A DNA stretch of 64,000 nucleotides, from contig JAHBMJ010003194.1 in assembly GCA_018398765.1 (NCBI GenBank), positions 1-64,000 of the forward strand. The letters are read 5' to 3'. This DNA is from Chromera velia (Eukaryota; Sar; Chromeraceae). The position numbers and the translations under genes were made by a program. Each line of letters begins with the position of its first letter. Within the stretch, counting starts at the first letter, position 1. This document shows, in pieces, positions 12,668 to 21,920 of the stretch. The notes beneath the pieces were generated by a model. It worked only from the letters and a program-made list of their open reading frames with translations, made no database searches and was not told the DNA's origin.

Positions 12668-13381
12668 TTGTGTATGTGCAGGAAGAAGCACCCTGCGAGG
12701 GTGATGGAGGCAGCCACGAAGCCTGCAGAGAAGCCCACAGAGGCCTCCCCTTCCGTCATCCCTGCAAGAATCGTCCCCGACTACTACGGAAAGGGCAGAT
12801 TTGTCAGTCTTCTTCTTTCGCTTGGATAATTTAGGTGGTTTTCGTGTGTATCCTAGAGATTCGTACAGAGCATCTACTGAACGCTCAGCAAAGGAATAAA
12901 GTCATGTCTCTGCAGAGACGTGGAGACGGGGAATGGATGGATCCGTGTATACGTCAAATATGCGTACAATGTCTTCAGAAAGTTTATGGATCGAGTCCCT
13001 GAGTAAATCCCACAACTGAGGGCTTGCCGTGATGTACTAAAATGTCAGAAAGAAGTCCGCAATCATCTTCTTCGCCCTTCACTTTTGTGAAAGTTTTGTT
13101 ATCTTCCGCCTTTTTCTCCTGTCTTTCCTCGAGTAAGACAGTCATTCTGTGGTCTGTCTGGGCATTCTCATGTCATATTCATTTTCCTTTTTCCTTGACA
13201 GATTTGTTCCTCTGCAACACGGAAAAAAGTCAAGTGTGTGCATAAAAATGCCTGCCTGCAGGGGGCGCGGTCGCCCACGTTTTTCGTTCCTGGGCCGGGG
13301 CGTTACACTGTGGACAAATTCACTCGGCTTGAAAATATCAAAAAGCAACGCGATCAGCAAATGCGCCTGTTGTTCAAATGA
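6566..13381 (+). CDS. C2-like / coiled-coil / PG-rich (SHIPPO) repeat protein, ten exons
   Basis: Exons 6566-6949, 7856-8352, 8760-9116, 9596-9973, 10437-10707, 10942-11003, 11281-11416, 11818-12101, 12682-12802, 13202-13381 join in phase throughout, giving about 889 aa ending in TGA. Residues 1 to about 165 look like a C2 beta-sandwich (LHVVKG, ALAVHVIAKLED, SPLIITLTAV, GEVEVEF). A low-complexity acidic/Gly/Ser linker follows, then a highly charged coiled coil from about 380 to 640. The C-terminus carries sperm-tail PG-rich motifs: PGPGSY (669-674), PGPGNY (783-788) and PGPGRY (860-865). This repeat family binds axonemal or cytoskeletal microtubules, so a ciliary or subpellicular microtubule role is likely. 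Donors are mostly GTCAG(T/C/A). I do not recognise a named orthologue. The first two and last three exons are the firmest; the 8352 and 9973 donors were chosen by phase. Confidence 0.8.
7411..7746 (+). repeat. 48-bp minisatellite, seven copies, in intron 1
   Basis: The unit contains CTCTCGATGTCC and occurs seven times at exact 48-bp spacing (7418, 7466, 7514, 7562, 7610, 7658, 7706). Because 48 is a multiple of three the array is open in all frames and yields spurious long ORFs. It lies inside intron 1 of the PG-rich-repeat gene. Copies differ by only a few bases. Confidence 0.9.
10308..10379 (+). repeat. (GT)n microsatellite, intron 4
   Basis: Nearly pure GT with two TATG interruptions, about 57 bp before the acceptor of exon 5. 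Confidence 0.95.
12570..12672 (+). repeat. (GT)n microsatellite, intron 8
   Basis: A GT run of about 100 bp ending only nine bases before the exon 9 acceptor, so it occupies the normal polypyrimidine-tract position. Confidence 0.95.
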
Positions 13382-15045
13382 GTCCGGAGAGCATGAGTAT
13401 GAGTATGAATGCGAGGAAGCAACCGTCTGTCCCCAGCATACGGAGAGAGAGTATGGACTGCGAGACTTCTTTCCGTACTTTAATGAAGTTTACAGGGAAG
13501 AACTGAAGGGGACTGGAAGTCCCAGCCATTTTCTGCTTCCCTCGGGTTTCAAAAAGGGCGCTGGGGTCGCGTGGATCGTAGATCGAAAGGATGCCAAATT
13601 ACTTTTTAAGAGTGCTTTTCTTCCTGTTTTGAAGTGTATTCCTGCATCGCAATGTTCGTTTCTTACATTGTTATACATTGTTATCGACATTGCAAAGACG
13701 TACATCAATGATGATAAAACATCTAGTAAAATATTTAATAAGAAAAAAATTTAAAAATATTGCTAACAAATGCTAGCAATACTGCAATTAAGACAGCTAG
13801 TTGAGTGTAAGAAATCGAACATCATTGCAATTTAATCCTAGATTTAATTAAACAGTTGGTATATAGAATATTTATTATTTATATACGAATACTACTGGTG
13901 TAGTGTCCTATCTCCTGGCGCTGTCCCGCCGCCACCGTTCGGTCCTTCTCGCATGCACGCCGCCTTTGCTTCGATCGCCCGCCGCTGCGTTCTATCTGCC
14001 TGGCCCCGGAAAGCTTGTCTTTGCGTTCGCGTGGGGACCAGTCAGATTTAATCTGCCCGTAGCCATCTCGCTGAAATTGTTTGTTCCGTTCATTTGGTTC
14101 TGGGTCTAGTCATGAGCCTGTCCTCTCTTAAATGAATGCATCACTAGCTAGCAAAACTCCCAACTGTAAGCCTCTCGACTCTACGAATGGCTAAGGATCT
14201 TCCCATATCCAATCTTTTAGCTGACAGAGGAATTCAGACTGAACTAGAATCTTGTAGAGTTTGTAGATCCATCTCTATGTCTAGGCCGCATCTCTGGCCT
14301 AGCTCTCCGTCTATCCTGCTGCTACCTCCAAAGCGGTAGGAAGTTACTCCATGTGGTAACACCAGCAAGAGTCGACTACTTCTCTCTGTTCTGGATGCAG
14401 TTGTTGCTTCGTTTTCTTCCGTCTTCGTTCGATCGGGAAGAGAGTTTGCATCGATCCGTCTCTCTTTTCCTAACCGCTCAGCCTGTGGGTACAGTCAGGA
14501 GACTGTGAAAGAGGGTGTCAGAGACCCCTTGCATCCCGTATCAGCTGACCGGAGCTCTCTCCTCTTACTCTTTTGGTCTGGTAGGAACTTTTCTTTCTTG
14601 GTTCCTGAGAAAGAACCTGGAGACGGGAGATAGGAATTGTTGTGGAGTCGGGAGAGACTGGAAAGGGGAAGAGGATTCTTTCCCGCGCGAAGACTGGAGA
14701 GGAACTTGGAGACGATCAGGCTTGCCGACAATAAGCAGACTGCAGAGAAATGGGCAGTTGGTTTCCTTGTTTCTGTGTGTGTCGACTGGCTGTTTTGTTC
14801 TTTGTCGTCAGTGCGAGAGAAGACTGATCCCCTTCACTTGCCTTGCTGTGGTTGCTTGCTTGTCTGCTCAGGTCTGACCAGCTTGTGTGGCCTGCAAACA
14901 CCATCCGTCTGCCTTCGCTCGTTGGACTGGTCATCCAGCGGCTTTGGTAGATCGGGCAGCAGGAAGATGCCAATCTGATTTATTTTGAGATCAATAGTGC
15001 GAGTGAGGCTCATGACTGTGTGTGAGTGCGCAATGCCATGCAGTT

Positions 15046-15600
15046 ATGAAAAAAGCAGTGAAAGGAGGAGAGAAAACCGAAGAAGCTGAAGAGAAGGCAG
15101 TGAAAGGAAGATCTACTGGGTCGGGGGGGAAGAGCAACGACTCTGATGATGATACAGAATCGGGGGTGAAGCCAATTTTCAAGTCTATCCCCGATCGTCT
15201 GGCAAAGAAATATATGAGATGTGCAGAGGAGGGACACCATTAAGCGTCCTGTCCCTACTCTGACAACACAATGATCGCGAGGTGGATGGTGAATGCAGCA
15301 GAGTTCCGAGAAAAGAAACGTACAGAGAGGGAGAATGGAAAGGAGAAGAAAAAGAGCAACAAAGTGAAGGAAAAAGAAAAAGAAAAGGAGAAGGAGGGAG
15401 GGAAGGAGAAGGGTGGAAAGGCCAAACGCTCTATCAAAAGATCATTCTGAATCTCTTCGATTGACTCCTATGAGAAGCATGGCGAAATATGGAAATCAAA
15501 CTATGAGTCTCTCATCAACTCAAACGAGAGTGCAGATGAATGAGAAGCACTCAAGCGACTCGTCTAGAAGAGATGATGAAAAGGTTAACAACAGGGATGG
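15046..15600 (+). pseudogene. Possible decayed coding fragment, unidentified
   Basis: One frame reads KPIFKSIPDRLAKKYMRC, then past a TAA SCPYSDNTMIARWMVNAAEF, then a Lys/Glu-rich run. A later stretch reads SYEKHGEIWKSNYESL, followed by further stops. The composition is protein-like but interrupted by several stops, as expected for a dead gene or transposon-derived ORF. I recognise no family. Chance cannot be excluded. Confidence 0.22.
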
Positions 15601-16384
15601 GGGGTGAGGTGACCTTTTATCTCCTCTTAGAATTTCAGTGCACAAGCTTGTTTTCGAAAGGCCACTGCACTTGGGGGGTGAATGTGAAACTGGGGATACA
15701 GACAGTCAGTGAATATGTGCAACGTGTGCATGACTGCTGTGAAGTGAAATGAATTCAGTCTTCCAGTCTATGGTGGTACCAGCAGACTGTATGGTATGTG
15801 GAGTGTTTGTCTGAAGGGCTTCTGCCCAGAGCCACTGTGTACAGCTTCTTCACTGTAGCCCTATACCATATATGTTCCTTGCCAGTGCGCCCCCTGAAAG
15901 ACCCATATCCCGATCCATACACCGGATGGAGCGCCATGCCCGGCCTACTTAAGCACCGCAGCTGGCCGACGTGCATACATATACATCGATACATCATGCA
16001 TGATCATGCATACATGCAATTTGGGCAATACAATCAGAGTCACAGAATTTGGCTGATCGATTCACAACTAGATTCACAAAGTACAATCGAATGTTACAAA
16101 GACACACAGACCTACAGTCTTATTAAGACAGGACCCAGTTTCATATATATCTGAGCTAGCGGAGCCCAAGCATAGCCGATCTAATTCATAAAGATTTTTG
16201 TACAAAAAGTGTTATATAGGCATACATTGGCTAGAGAAGATTGAACCATAGTAGTGTAATACTATAATATACTATAACTATATATAGCTGTATGTTATTG
16301 CATACGTAGTTACATATTATTGCATAGTACCCTGCAAAAATGGGTGAATTTACAAATATACTGTCTAAAGTTTGAAGAAAGTAA

Positions 16385-16480
16385 GTGGGCGCCCCCTCCT
16401 ACCTGCCCTTTGAGCATATGGGCGCCTAAGTAACGCAGGGCCAGGTGGGGGGCTCCCCTCACCTCCCAGGCTCCAAAAAA
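16385..16480 (+). repeat. Dispersed GC-rich repeat, copy 1
   Basis: GGGCGCC...CTACCTGCCCTT...GGGCGCCTAAGTAA...AGGTGGGGGGCTCCCC embedded in AT-rich DNA. It is a diverged direct copy of the block at 17560-17665. Confidence 0.45.
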
Positions 16481-17559
16481 GCCCTAAATTCATTTTTTTA
16501 AGACCATATTCTCTAGTGTATTCTATAGTTTATAGCCTTTAGTTCTCATAAACGTTTTTATGATAACAATCACTCTGTTTATATATTTTTTATAGTATAG
16601 ATTCAAAATTATGAATGTTGTTGTTTTATAAGGAATTCTAGAAATGGAGAGTTCAAAGGGTTACGATAAAGTGCAATAAGGGACATTCTTGCTTTTTAAT
16701 CGACCTCAATATCTTCCGTTTCCATCGAGAATTCCTCTGCCGGCTTGGCATCTTCCATTTGCTTAGGTTTGGCTTGTTCATTTACAAGTCTTCCAGCAGC
16801 AAGGAGGAGCTCTTTTTAGAGCACTTCCCGATCTTACCACTCTTTTTTGGCAAGATCTAGCAAGACCCCCCACCTGAACAACAATCCCCTCCCCGTGGTC
16901 TTCATCCTATTTCTTCTCCTCCTACAGATTCGCACCTAAATTAAACTGGTTCTCTAACAAGAGGCCTGACTGGTTGTCATGAACCTAACTAGTAGGCCCT
17001 CACTCACTAATTCATTCTGCGTTACTTATCTATTCTCATTCATTACTCATCATTCACTCATTTATTCATCTGATTTATCCATTTACCCACTCATTCATTC
17101 TCTCATTCATTCATTCATTTATTTAACCCACTCATGGATTGTTTCATTCATTTTCCACTCTTCCCCCATTTATTCACTCACTACAACTTACGCACTTGCT
17201 CATTCGATCACAGACCTTCTGATTGTGTGTATCACTCCTGCACTGATATGTTCTTCAAGTGTAAGTCAACATAATCACACCTCATCGGTTGAATCTTTAG
17301 GCTCAAACACTGTCAGGCTGGGAAGACTGATGAGACGAAGGGCCAAACATGCATGTAAAGATCGAATACATATACATGTACGTCATAGCCGATATACCGT
17401 GCACTGCGGCCTCAAACAGATGCACAAGATCATGTATCGCGATATAAAAAGACTAGTAAAAAGACCTGCATGTATGGTGTCCTGGTTGGGCCTCAGCAGG
17501 CTAACCTTAATAATGCGCATTTCGCCGTCGGAGACCCGGTCGCTTGGCTTCCTCCCCGC

Positions 17560-17665
17560 CTAGTACCTGCCCTTCGGGCAGGTGGGCGCTTAAGTAAACC
17601 TTTTTCCCCCACCTGCCTTATTCAAAAAATGCTTCTAGTAGTGGGGGGAGCCCGTTGCCTACCCT
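17560..17665 (+). repeat. Dispersed GC-rich repeat, copy 2, with hairpin
   Basis: TACCTGCCCTTCGGGCAGG forms a strong stem-loop (CCTGCCC/GGGCAGG) followed by GGGCGCTTAAGTAA, matching copy 1 at 16385-16480 in order. Probably the GC-rich tip of a small repeat family. Confidence 0.45.
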
Positions 17666-17689
17666 TCGGCTTATACTCAAAATTCATTT

Positions 17690-17785
17690 GTAAATTCACT
17701 TAAAATCACCTAAATTCATCTAAATTCACGGCTTAAATTCATGTAAATTCATCTCAATTCACTTAAATTCATTTGTAAATTCACC
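17690..17785 (+). repeat. Degenerate AAATTCA array
   Basis: About ten imperfect copies of (C/T)TAAATTCA(T/C) in tandem. Confidence 0.7.
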
Positions 17786-17799
17786 GGAGCTTGCCGTAC

Positions 17800-18155
17800 A
17801 TGGGAGGCATTTCAGTGACTTCACCCGATTTAATCATCATTCTCAGTCTGACATGGACGCGTTCTTTTGCTTCTCTTTTTGGGGCTCCCTTTCTGGCTTT
17901 GTCTTTCCTCTCGGTCGTTTCCCCTACCACTGCAAGTCTGTTCCGATGCAGGTGGTTTTTAACCCTGGTTGCTTGAGGGTGGAGCTACCCTCTGTCTCTA
18001 TTTCCATTTCCGCCCTAGCTAGGCTTTGGTCCATGCAAATACCCCAGTGGGGCCTAGGTCGAGGGATCGAATCTATGCAGGAAATACTAGGTTGGCCTGA
18101 GCCTATATGGCTTGGATGTTTAACCTCATACATCATCATCATCATCATTCATTAA
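17800..18155 (+). mobile_element. Possible 3' tail of a LINE-like element
   Basis: A GC-balanced island in AT-rich DNA that ends in CATCATCATCATCATTCATT at about 18130-18152. Non-LTR retrotransposon 3' UTRs often end in such short tandem repeats, and the 3' end of the LINE at 44540 also ends in a 4-bp repeat. No reverse transcriptase sequence is present, so this is only a suggestion of a heavily 5'-truncated copy. Confidence 0.25.
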
Positions 18156-18722
18156 TGTCAGTCAATACTAGGTAATGTTGGACATGCTTCGCAGAGGCAA
18201 CTTCTGGTAGAACGGCGACAGTGCTCTACCTAGGCCCTGGGGCACCAATTAAATCACTATCACTAGTAGTATGATACTATCGATTAAGAGCTGTTAAGAG
18301 CAAAGCAAATAAAAATTGGATGCCAAAATTTATTAAAATTTATTGTAGTGTTGATGCTTATATATGCCTATAATATCTTAAAATTCTTCTATCAATATGA
18401 CACCACTCTTCTATATGTCCAAACGAATGTAACTTAATTATGTAAGCCACACTATAACACCCGTAACTACTAATTCCTACAGTTTAAAATATATAGCCAC
18501 AGCTCACAGATTCAGAGAGTCTGTCAGTTCTGTCTGTTTTCTACAACACACATTCATACAGCCAGATGAAACACAAGCACCACAAGAATGCAAGTTCGTG
18601 ACGTGAAGATGACATTATCACTATGTATCGGCGGTATCGCTACAGCCGACGTTTAGCCGACGCACGCGCGCTTTCTATTCACGGCCCCGGAAACTCTGCT
18701 TGTGGGGCATTCACAATAATTA

Positions 18723-19515
18723 TAGGCATACGTGCTACACACACAAACAAACAAACAAACAAACAAATAAAGGAAAAAAAAAAACAAAAAAAAGAACAAA
18801 ACACAGAAAGACAAAAAAAGAAAAAGACAGAGAAAAGAAAAAAGAAAAAAAAAAGAAAGACAGAAAAAGAGGAAGAAAGAAAGAAAGAAAGAAAAGAAAG
18901 CATGAAAAAAACAAAAAAGGAAGAAAGCATGATCGAAGAAAAACCAGGAAAAGAAGAAAAAAAGAAAGAACGAAAGTTCGAAAGAAAGAGAGAGAGAAAG
19001 AAAGAAATAGAAAGAAAGAAATAGAAATAAATAAATAAATAAACAAAGAAAGGAAGAAATAAAGAAATAGAAGGAAATAAAGAAATAGAAAGAAAGAAAG
19101 AAAGAAAGAAATAGAGAAATAGAAAGAAAGAAATAGAAAGAAAGAAAGAAAGAAAGAAAGAAAGGAAGGAAGGAAGGAAGGAAGGACGGAAGGCAAAAAG
19201 AGAGAGAGAAAACAGGAAGAAAAAAAAAAGAAAGGCAGAAAGAAAGAAAACATAAGAAAACCAAGAAAGGAAGAACACATGAACCAAGAAAGGAAGAAGG
19301 AAGAAAGAAATAAAGAAAAGAAGGGGGGCAGGAAGGTAGGAAGGAAGAACGAGAAAACAAAAATGGATGGATTGATTAAAGCAGGAAACTGAGACAAAGA
19401 AAGCAAGGAAGAAGGGAGGGAGGAAGAAAGGGGCGGAAGAAAGGGACGAAGGAAAGACGGAAGAAAGGAAGGAAGGAAGGAAGGAAGAGAGAATCAAACA
19501 AAGAAATATATACAG

Positions 19516-19546
<31 letters not shown>

Positions 19547-19548
19547 CT
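18723..19548 (-). repeat. Long purine microsatellite (GAAA/GGAA/GA)
   Basis: About 0.8 kb of almost pure A/G on the plus strand: (AAAC)n, then GAAA-, GGAA- and finally GA-repeats. Its complement is the CT/TTCC type found on the sense strand of introns here, so it may mark an intron or transcript on the minus strand. Long proteins translated from it are artefacts. Confidence 0.9.
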
Positions 19549-20422
19549 CTGAAACAAGGGAGAAATTTCATCTCAACGGTTCGGTTGTTGCATCCACTGT
19601 CCGTCTCTCCTCAACTTTTCGCCATCTCTCTGTCACTTCCTCACACCAGCTCCGCAAAAACCCTGCTCTGTCTTGGATGAAGTCAATCATAAGTCCAAAA
19701 TTGAAAAGGACACACACACACACACACACACATACACACACGCACGCACGCACAGAAAGAGAGAGGAAGAGAGGAGCCTTCCGACAGCTGCACACAAGCA
19801 GCTGAGAGCGAGACTTTCAAAGAGGGCTTTCGAGTTTGAAAAAACCGAGTCGCGCTCTACCCCACCCAGCCGCACAAGGAGAGCATTCATTCGCTCAATC
19901 ACTTCACCGTTTTTTCCGTGCAGTGTTGAGAGAGCTTCTCATCTACCAATTGGGTTTCCGCACGCACAAACGGACGCATACACACAGGGATGAATTTGGC
20001 TGCAAAATCGGTGAAAGAAAAATCCACCTTCATTGGGAACAAGAAGACCTCAAACAGACTTTTTCAAAGACCGGACACGCGAGCAAAATGGCTCTCGGTC
20101 AGAGTGAGAGACCGGTTAATTTCATCAGAACAGAACCAAAAACTCCACACATTCATCCAAAACCTCACTGAGACACACACTTCCCTCAACTCTCCCTCAG
20201 ACTGATCGAGTCTCTCTATCTCCTTGAATGTCCCCACCTTGCCCACCCAGCTGTCAGAAGGTCGGTGACCAGAAAAGGTCAGTCACACCACGCAGACAAG
20301 AATGATGCCCCACCCGCCAAAGGGGCAAGAAGAAACAAAAGATTTTGGGGTTATTGTTATTTTACAGTAAAGAGAATGCAAGCAACAACTCAGCAGCGTT
20401 TTCCAGCTATTCCTTCTACCCT

Positions 20423-20460
<38 letters not shown>

Positions 20461-20527
20461 CCCCTCACACCCCAGATCTCTACACAAAAGAGAGAGCCGA
20501 ATACAGCTGTCAATTATTCGACGGGGC
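19549..20527. other. Intergenic, possible minus-strand exon fragments
   Basis: Two minus-strand stretches look weakly protein-like: 19571-19705 (MIDFIQDRAGFLRSWCEEV, acidic/Arg-rich, ending in TGA) and 20090-20255 (VGTFKEIERLDQSEGELREV). They are separated by (GT)n on the minus strand, as in introns here, but I could not place convincing splice sites. A (CT)n run lies at 20427-20459. Treat any gene here as unproven. Confidence 0.2.
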
Positions 20528-21322
20528 TCAGGCTGCCCCCCCCTGCGTTGATCTCTGGATCTGCTGGAGCTCCTCCCATCTCTTCACTGCATCTGGGAGG
20601 AAATACCCCTCCGCAGGGATGTTTTCCTTGAAGTGGCCAAATCGGTCCTCTCCTCTCACAAGGATGACGCTGTCTCAGTTGTGCTTTGTCTGACGCATAT
20701 GCGGAGCGATGTACTGCACGTTCAGTCCAATACGTCGATCGTCTGTCTTGTTCGGCATTGATGCGTGGAGCGTCCAACCGTGGTGCAAAGTGGCCTGGCC
20801 AGGTTGCAGAGGGCACAGGACTGCCTTGCTCTCGTCCACTTCCATGACCGTCTGGCCATTCAGCAGCACATTGTCACCGTCGGTGATTGGATGGTGCTTT
20901 GCTCGCCCCCCCTTGTGGCTGCCCGGCAGCATCCGCATACACCCGCTCTCTGCAGTTGCAGGAGACAGTGCAAGCCAGAGAGACACTTGGGCATCGTCAC
21001 TCAGTCCCCAGTAGGTCAGGTCTTGGTGCCAGGACACGAAGGTTTTGGAGTGAGGCTCCTTGACGATGTACTGAACGTCATACAGCAGAATGTCAGGACC
21101 CAGGAGCGGCTCGACGGCATCGAGAACCTTTGGGTGGGTCGCAAGTTCGTACGGAGACTTCATGAGGGTGTGAACCTTTGCTTTGTAGTGCATCGGGCCG
21201 TGGAGGGCCTCTGTGTCCTCCAGCTTACTGCGGTGGGATGCTGCTTCCGTCTCTGTGATGACGTCGAGGGGACTGGCGAAGCCCTGGGTCTCCCAGGCAC
21301 GGATGGTTTCTTCACGGTTCAT
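20528..21322 (-). CDS. Phytanoyl-CoA dioxygenase (PhyH) family protein with an in-frame TGA
   Basis: Fe(II)/2-oxoglutarate oxygenase of the PhyH family. The iron site is visible: SWHQDLTYWG supplies H99 and D101, and HHGWTLHASMPN supplies the distal His (H186 probably), followed by DDRRIGL with the 2-oxoglutarate-binding Arg (R197 probably). It is intronless and begins at ATG 21322-21320 (MNREETIRAWETQGF). The frame meets TGA at 20677-20675 (codon 216) and then continues in the same frame for 48 codons with family-typical sequence (SVILVRGEDRFGHFKENIP) to a second TGA at 20530-20528. Homologues normally run through this point, often with Gly-Asp. A CGA- or GGA-to-TGA change, read-through or a sequence error are all possible. 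Substrate unknown; many bacterial and algal members exist, so transfer is possible. Confidence 0.85.
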
Positions 21323-21571
21323 TTTTGACACACTGATCAAGAGAGAAATTTTGCGGAGGAACACGCCCCGTTTTGTGAGAGTTGGAAGGCTTCAACTGCT
21401 GGTGTGATTCGATCAATCTATCACTGCAGGACCTTTTATCCTTCGATCCCGTGGAGATTCCTAGCTGCCGACATATATACGCTGGGCGATTGCTCAGTGG
21501 CACTGTGGCAGTCATTCAGACTGAAAGAGTCACTCAGCGCATCTCAGCAGGCCGCGTGATTTTTGTGCCCA

Positions 21572-21583
21572 TGCATGCATGCA
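21572..21583. promoter_or_regulatory. Overlapping TGCATGCA palindromes
   Basis: A 12-bp TGCATGCATGCA lying about 250 bp from the PhyH ATG and 340 bp from the tentative giant-gene ATG. Confidence 0.4.
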
Positions 21584-21641
21584 GCTCGGTCACGGCTCGG
21601 CGATTCTGCCGAGTTATCAAATTAAGCCTCGGACAAAGCCA

Positions 21642-21649
21642 TGCATGCA
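21642..21649. promoter_or_regulatory. TGCATGCA palindrome
   Basis: Partner site of 21572-21583, in the same CATGCATGCACTC context as 444-455. Confidence 0.4.
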
Positions 21650-21920
21650 CTCTTTTCAACCTTGTCAAACTTCAGAGCGTCTGGAGAGCTTGCAGCCCCG
21701 ATGGACCTGAAGAACTGAAACGCTTGAGCGCCGTCGTCAGACGCAAGGAGCGCTGTGTCGTGATTGTGCCTTCTCAGAACCGCTTTTCGCGCGTTTAGTT
21801 GGAGATTGACCGAGCTAAGTCTCTTTCTTCTCTGCATGTCGGTCTTGTCCTCCGCCAGAGAGAGTGAGAGCGATCGAGCGAGAGCTGCTTGCCTCCTCCT
21901 GGCATTTCACATCCTACGAG

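Larger units (their letters stand above)
13382..18722. other. Gene-poor interval with repeat relics
   Basis: The 3' flank of the PG-rich-repeat gene, then AT-rich DNA (13700-13900, 16150-16720, 18260-18500) and mixed DNA. Parts with some structure are listed separately (15046-15600 relic, 16385/17560 repeat pair, 17690-17785 array, 17800-18155 tail). The remaining open frames (for example 14515-14980) have no domain, no splice context and low-complexity composition, so I call no gene. Confidence 0.5.
21323..21920. promoter_or_regulatory. Divergent promoter region between the PhyH gene and the giant ATPase gene
   Basis: About 600 bp between two divergent start codons, containing TGCATGCATGCA (21572-21583) and TGCATGCA (21642-21649) near its centre. 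The first continues as GCAGCT, the second as CATGCATGCACTC, exactly the two contexts found at 333 and 445. No coding sequence is recognised in between. Confidence 0.4.

Noticed and set aside
13149-13754. Long plus-strand frame after the last PG-rich exon
   Set aside because: A different frame from the gene; the in-phase reading ends at TGA 13379-13381 with a clear PGPGRY motif, so the rest is 3' UTR.
18653-19557. Minus-strand Phe/Leu/Ser-rich frames up to 292 codons
   Set aside because: Translation of a purine microsatellite; no domain and no splice logic.
20675-20677. Selenocysteine at the PhyH TGA
   Set aside because: The family has no Cys/Sec at this position and I saw no obvious SECIS-like element downstream; a mutation or error is simpler.
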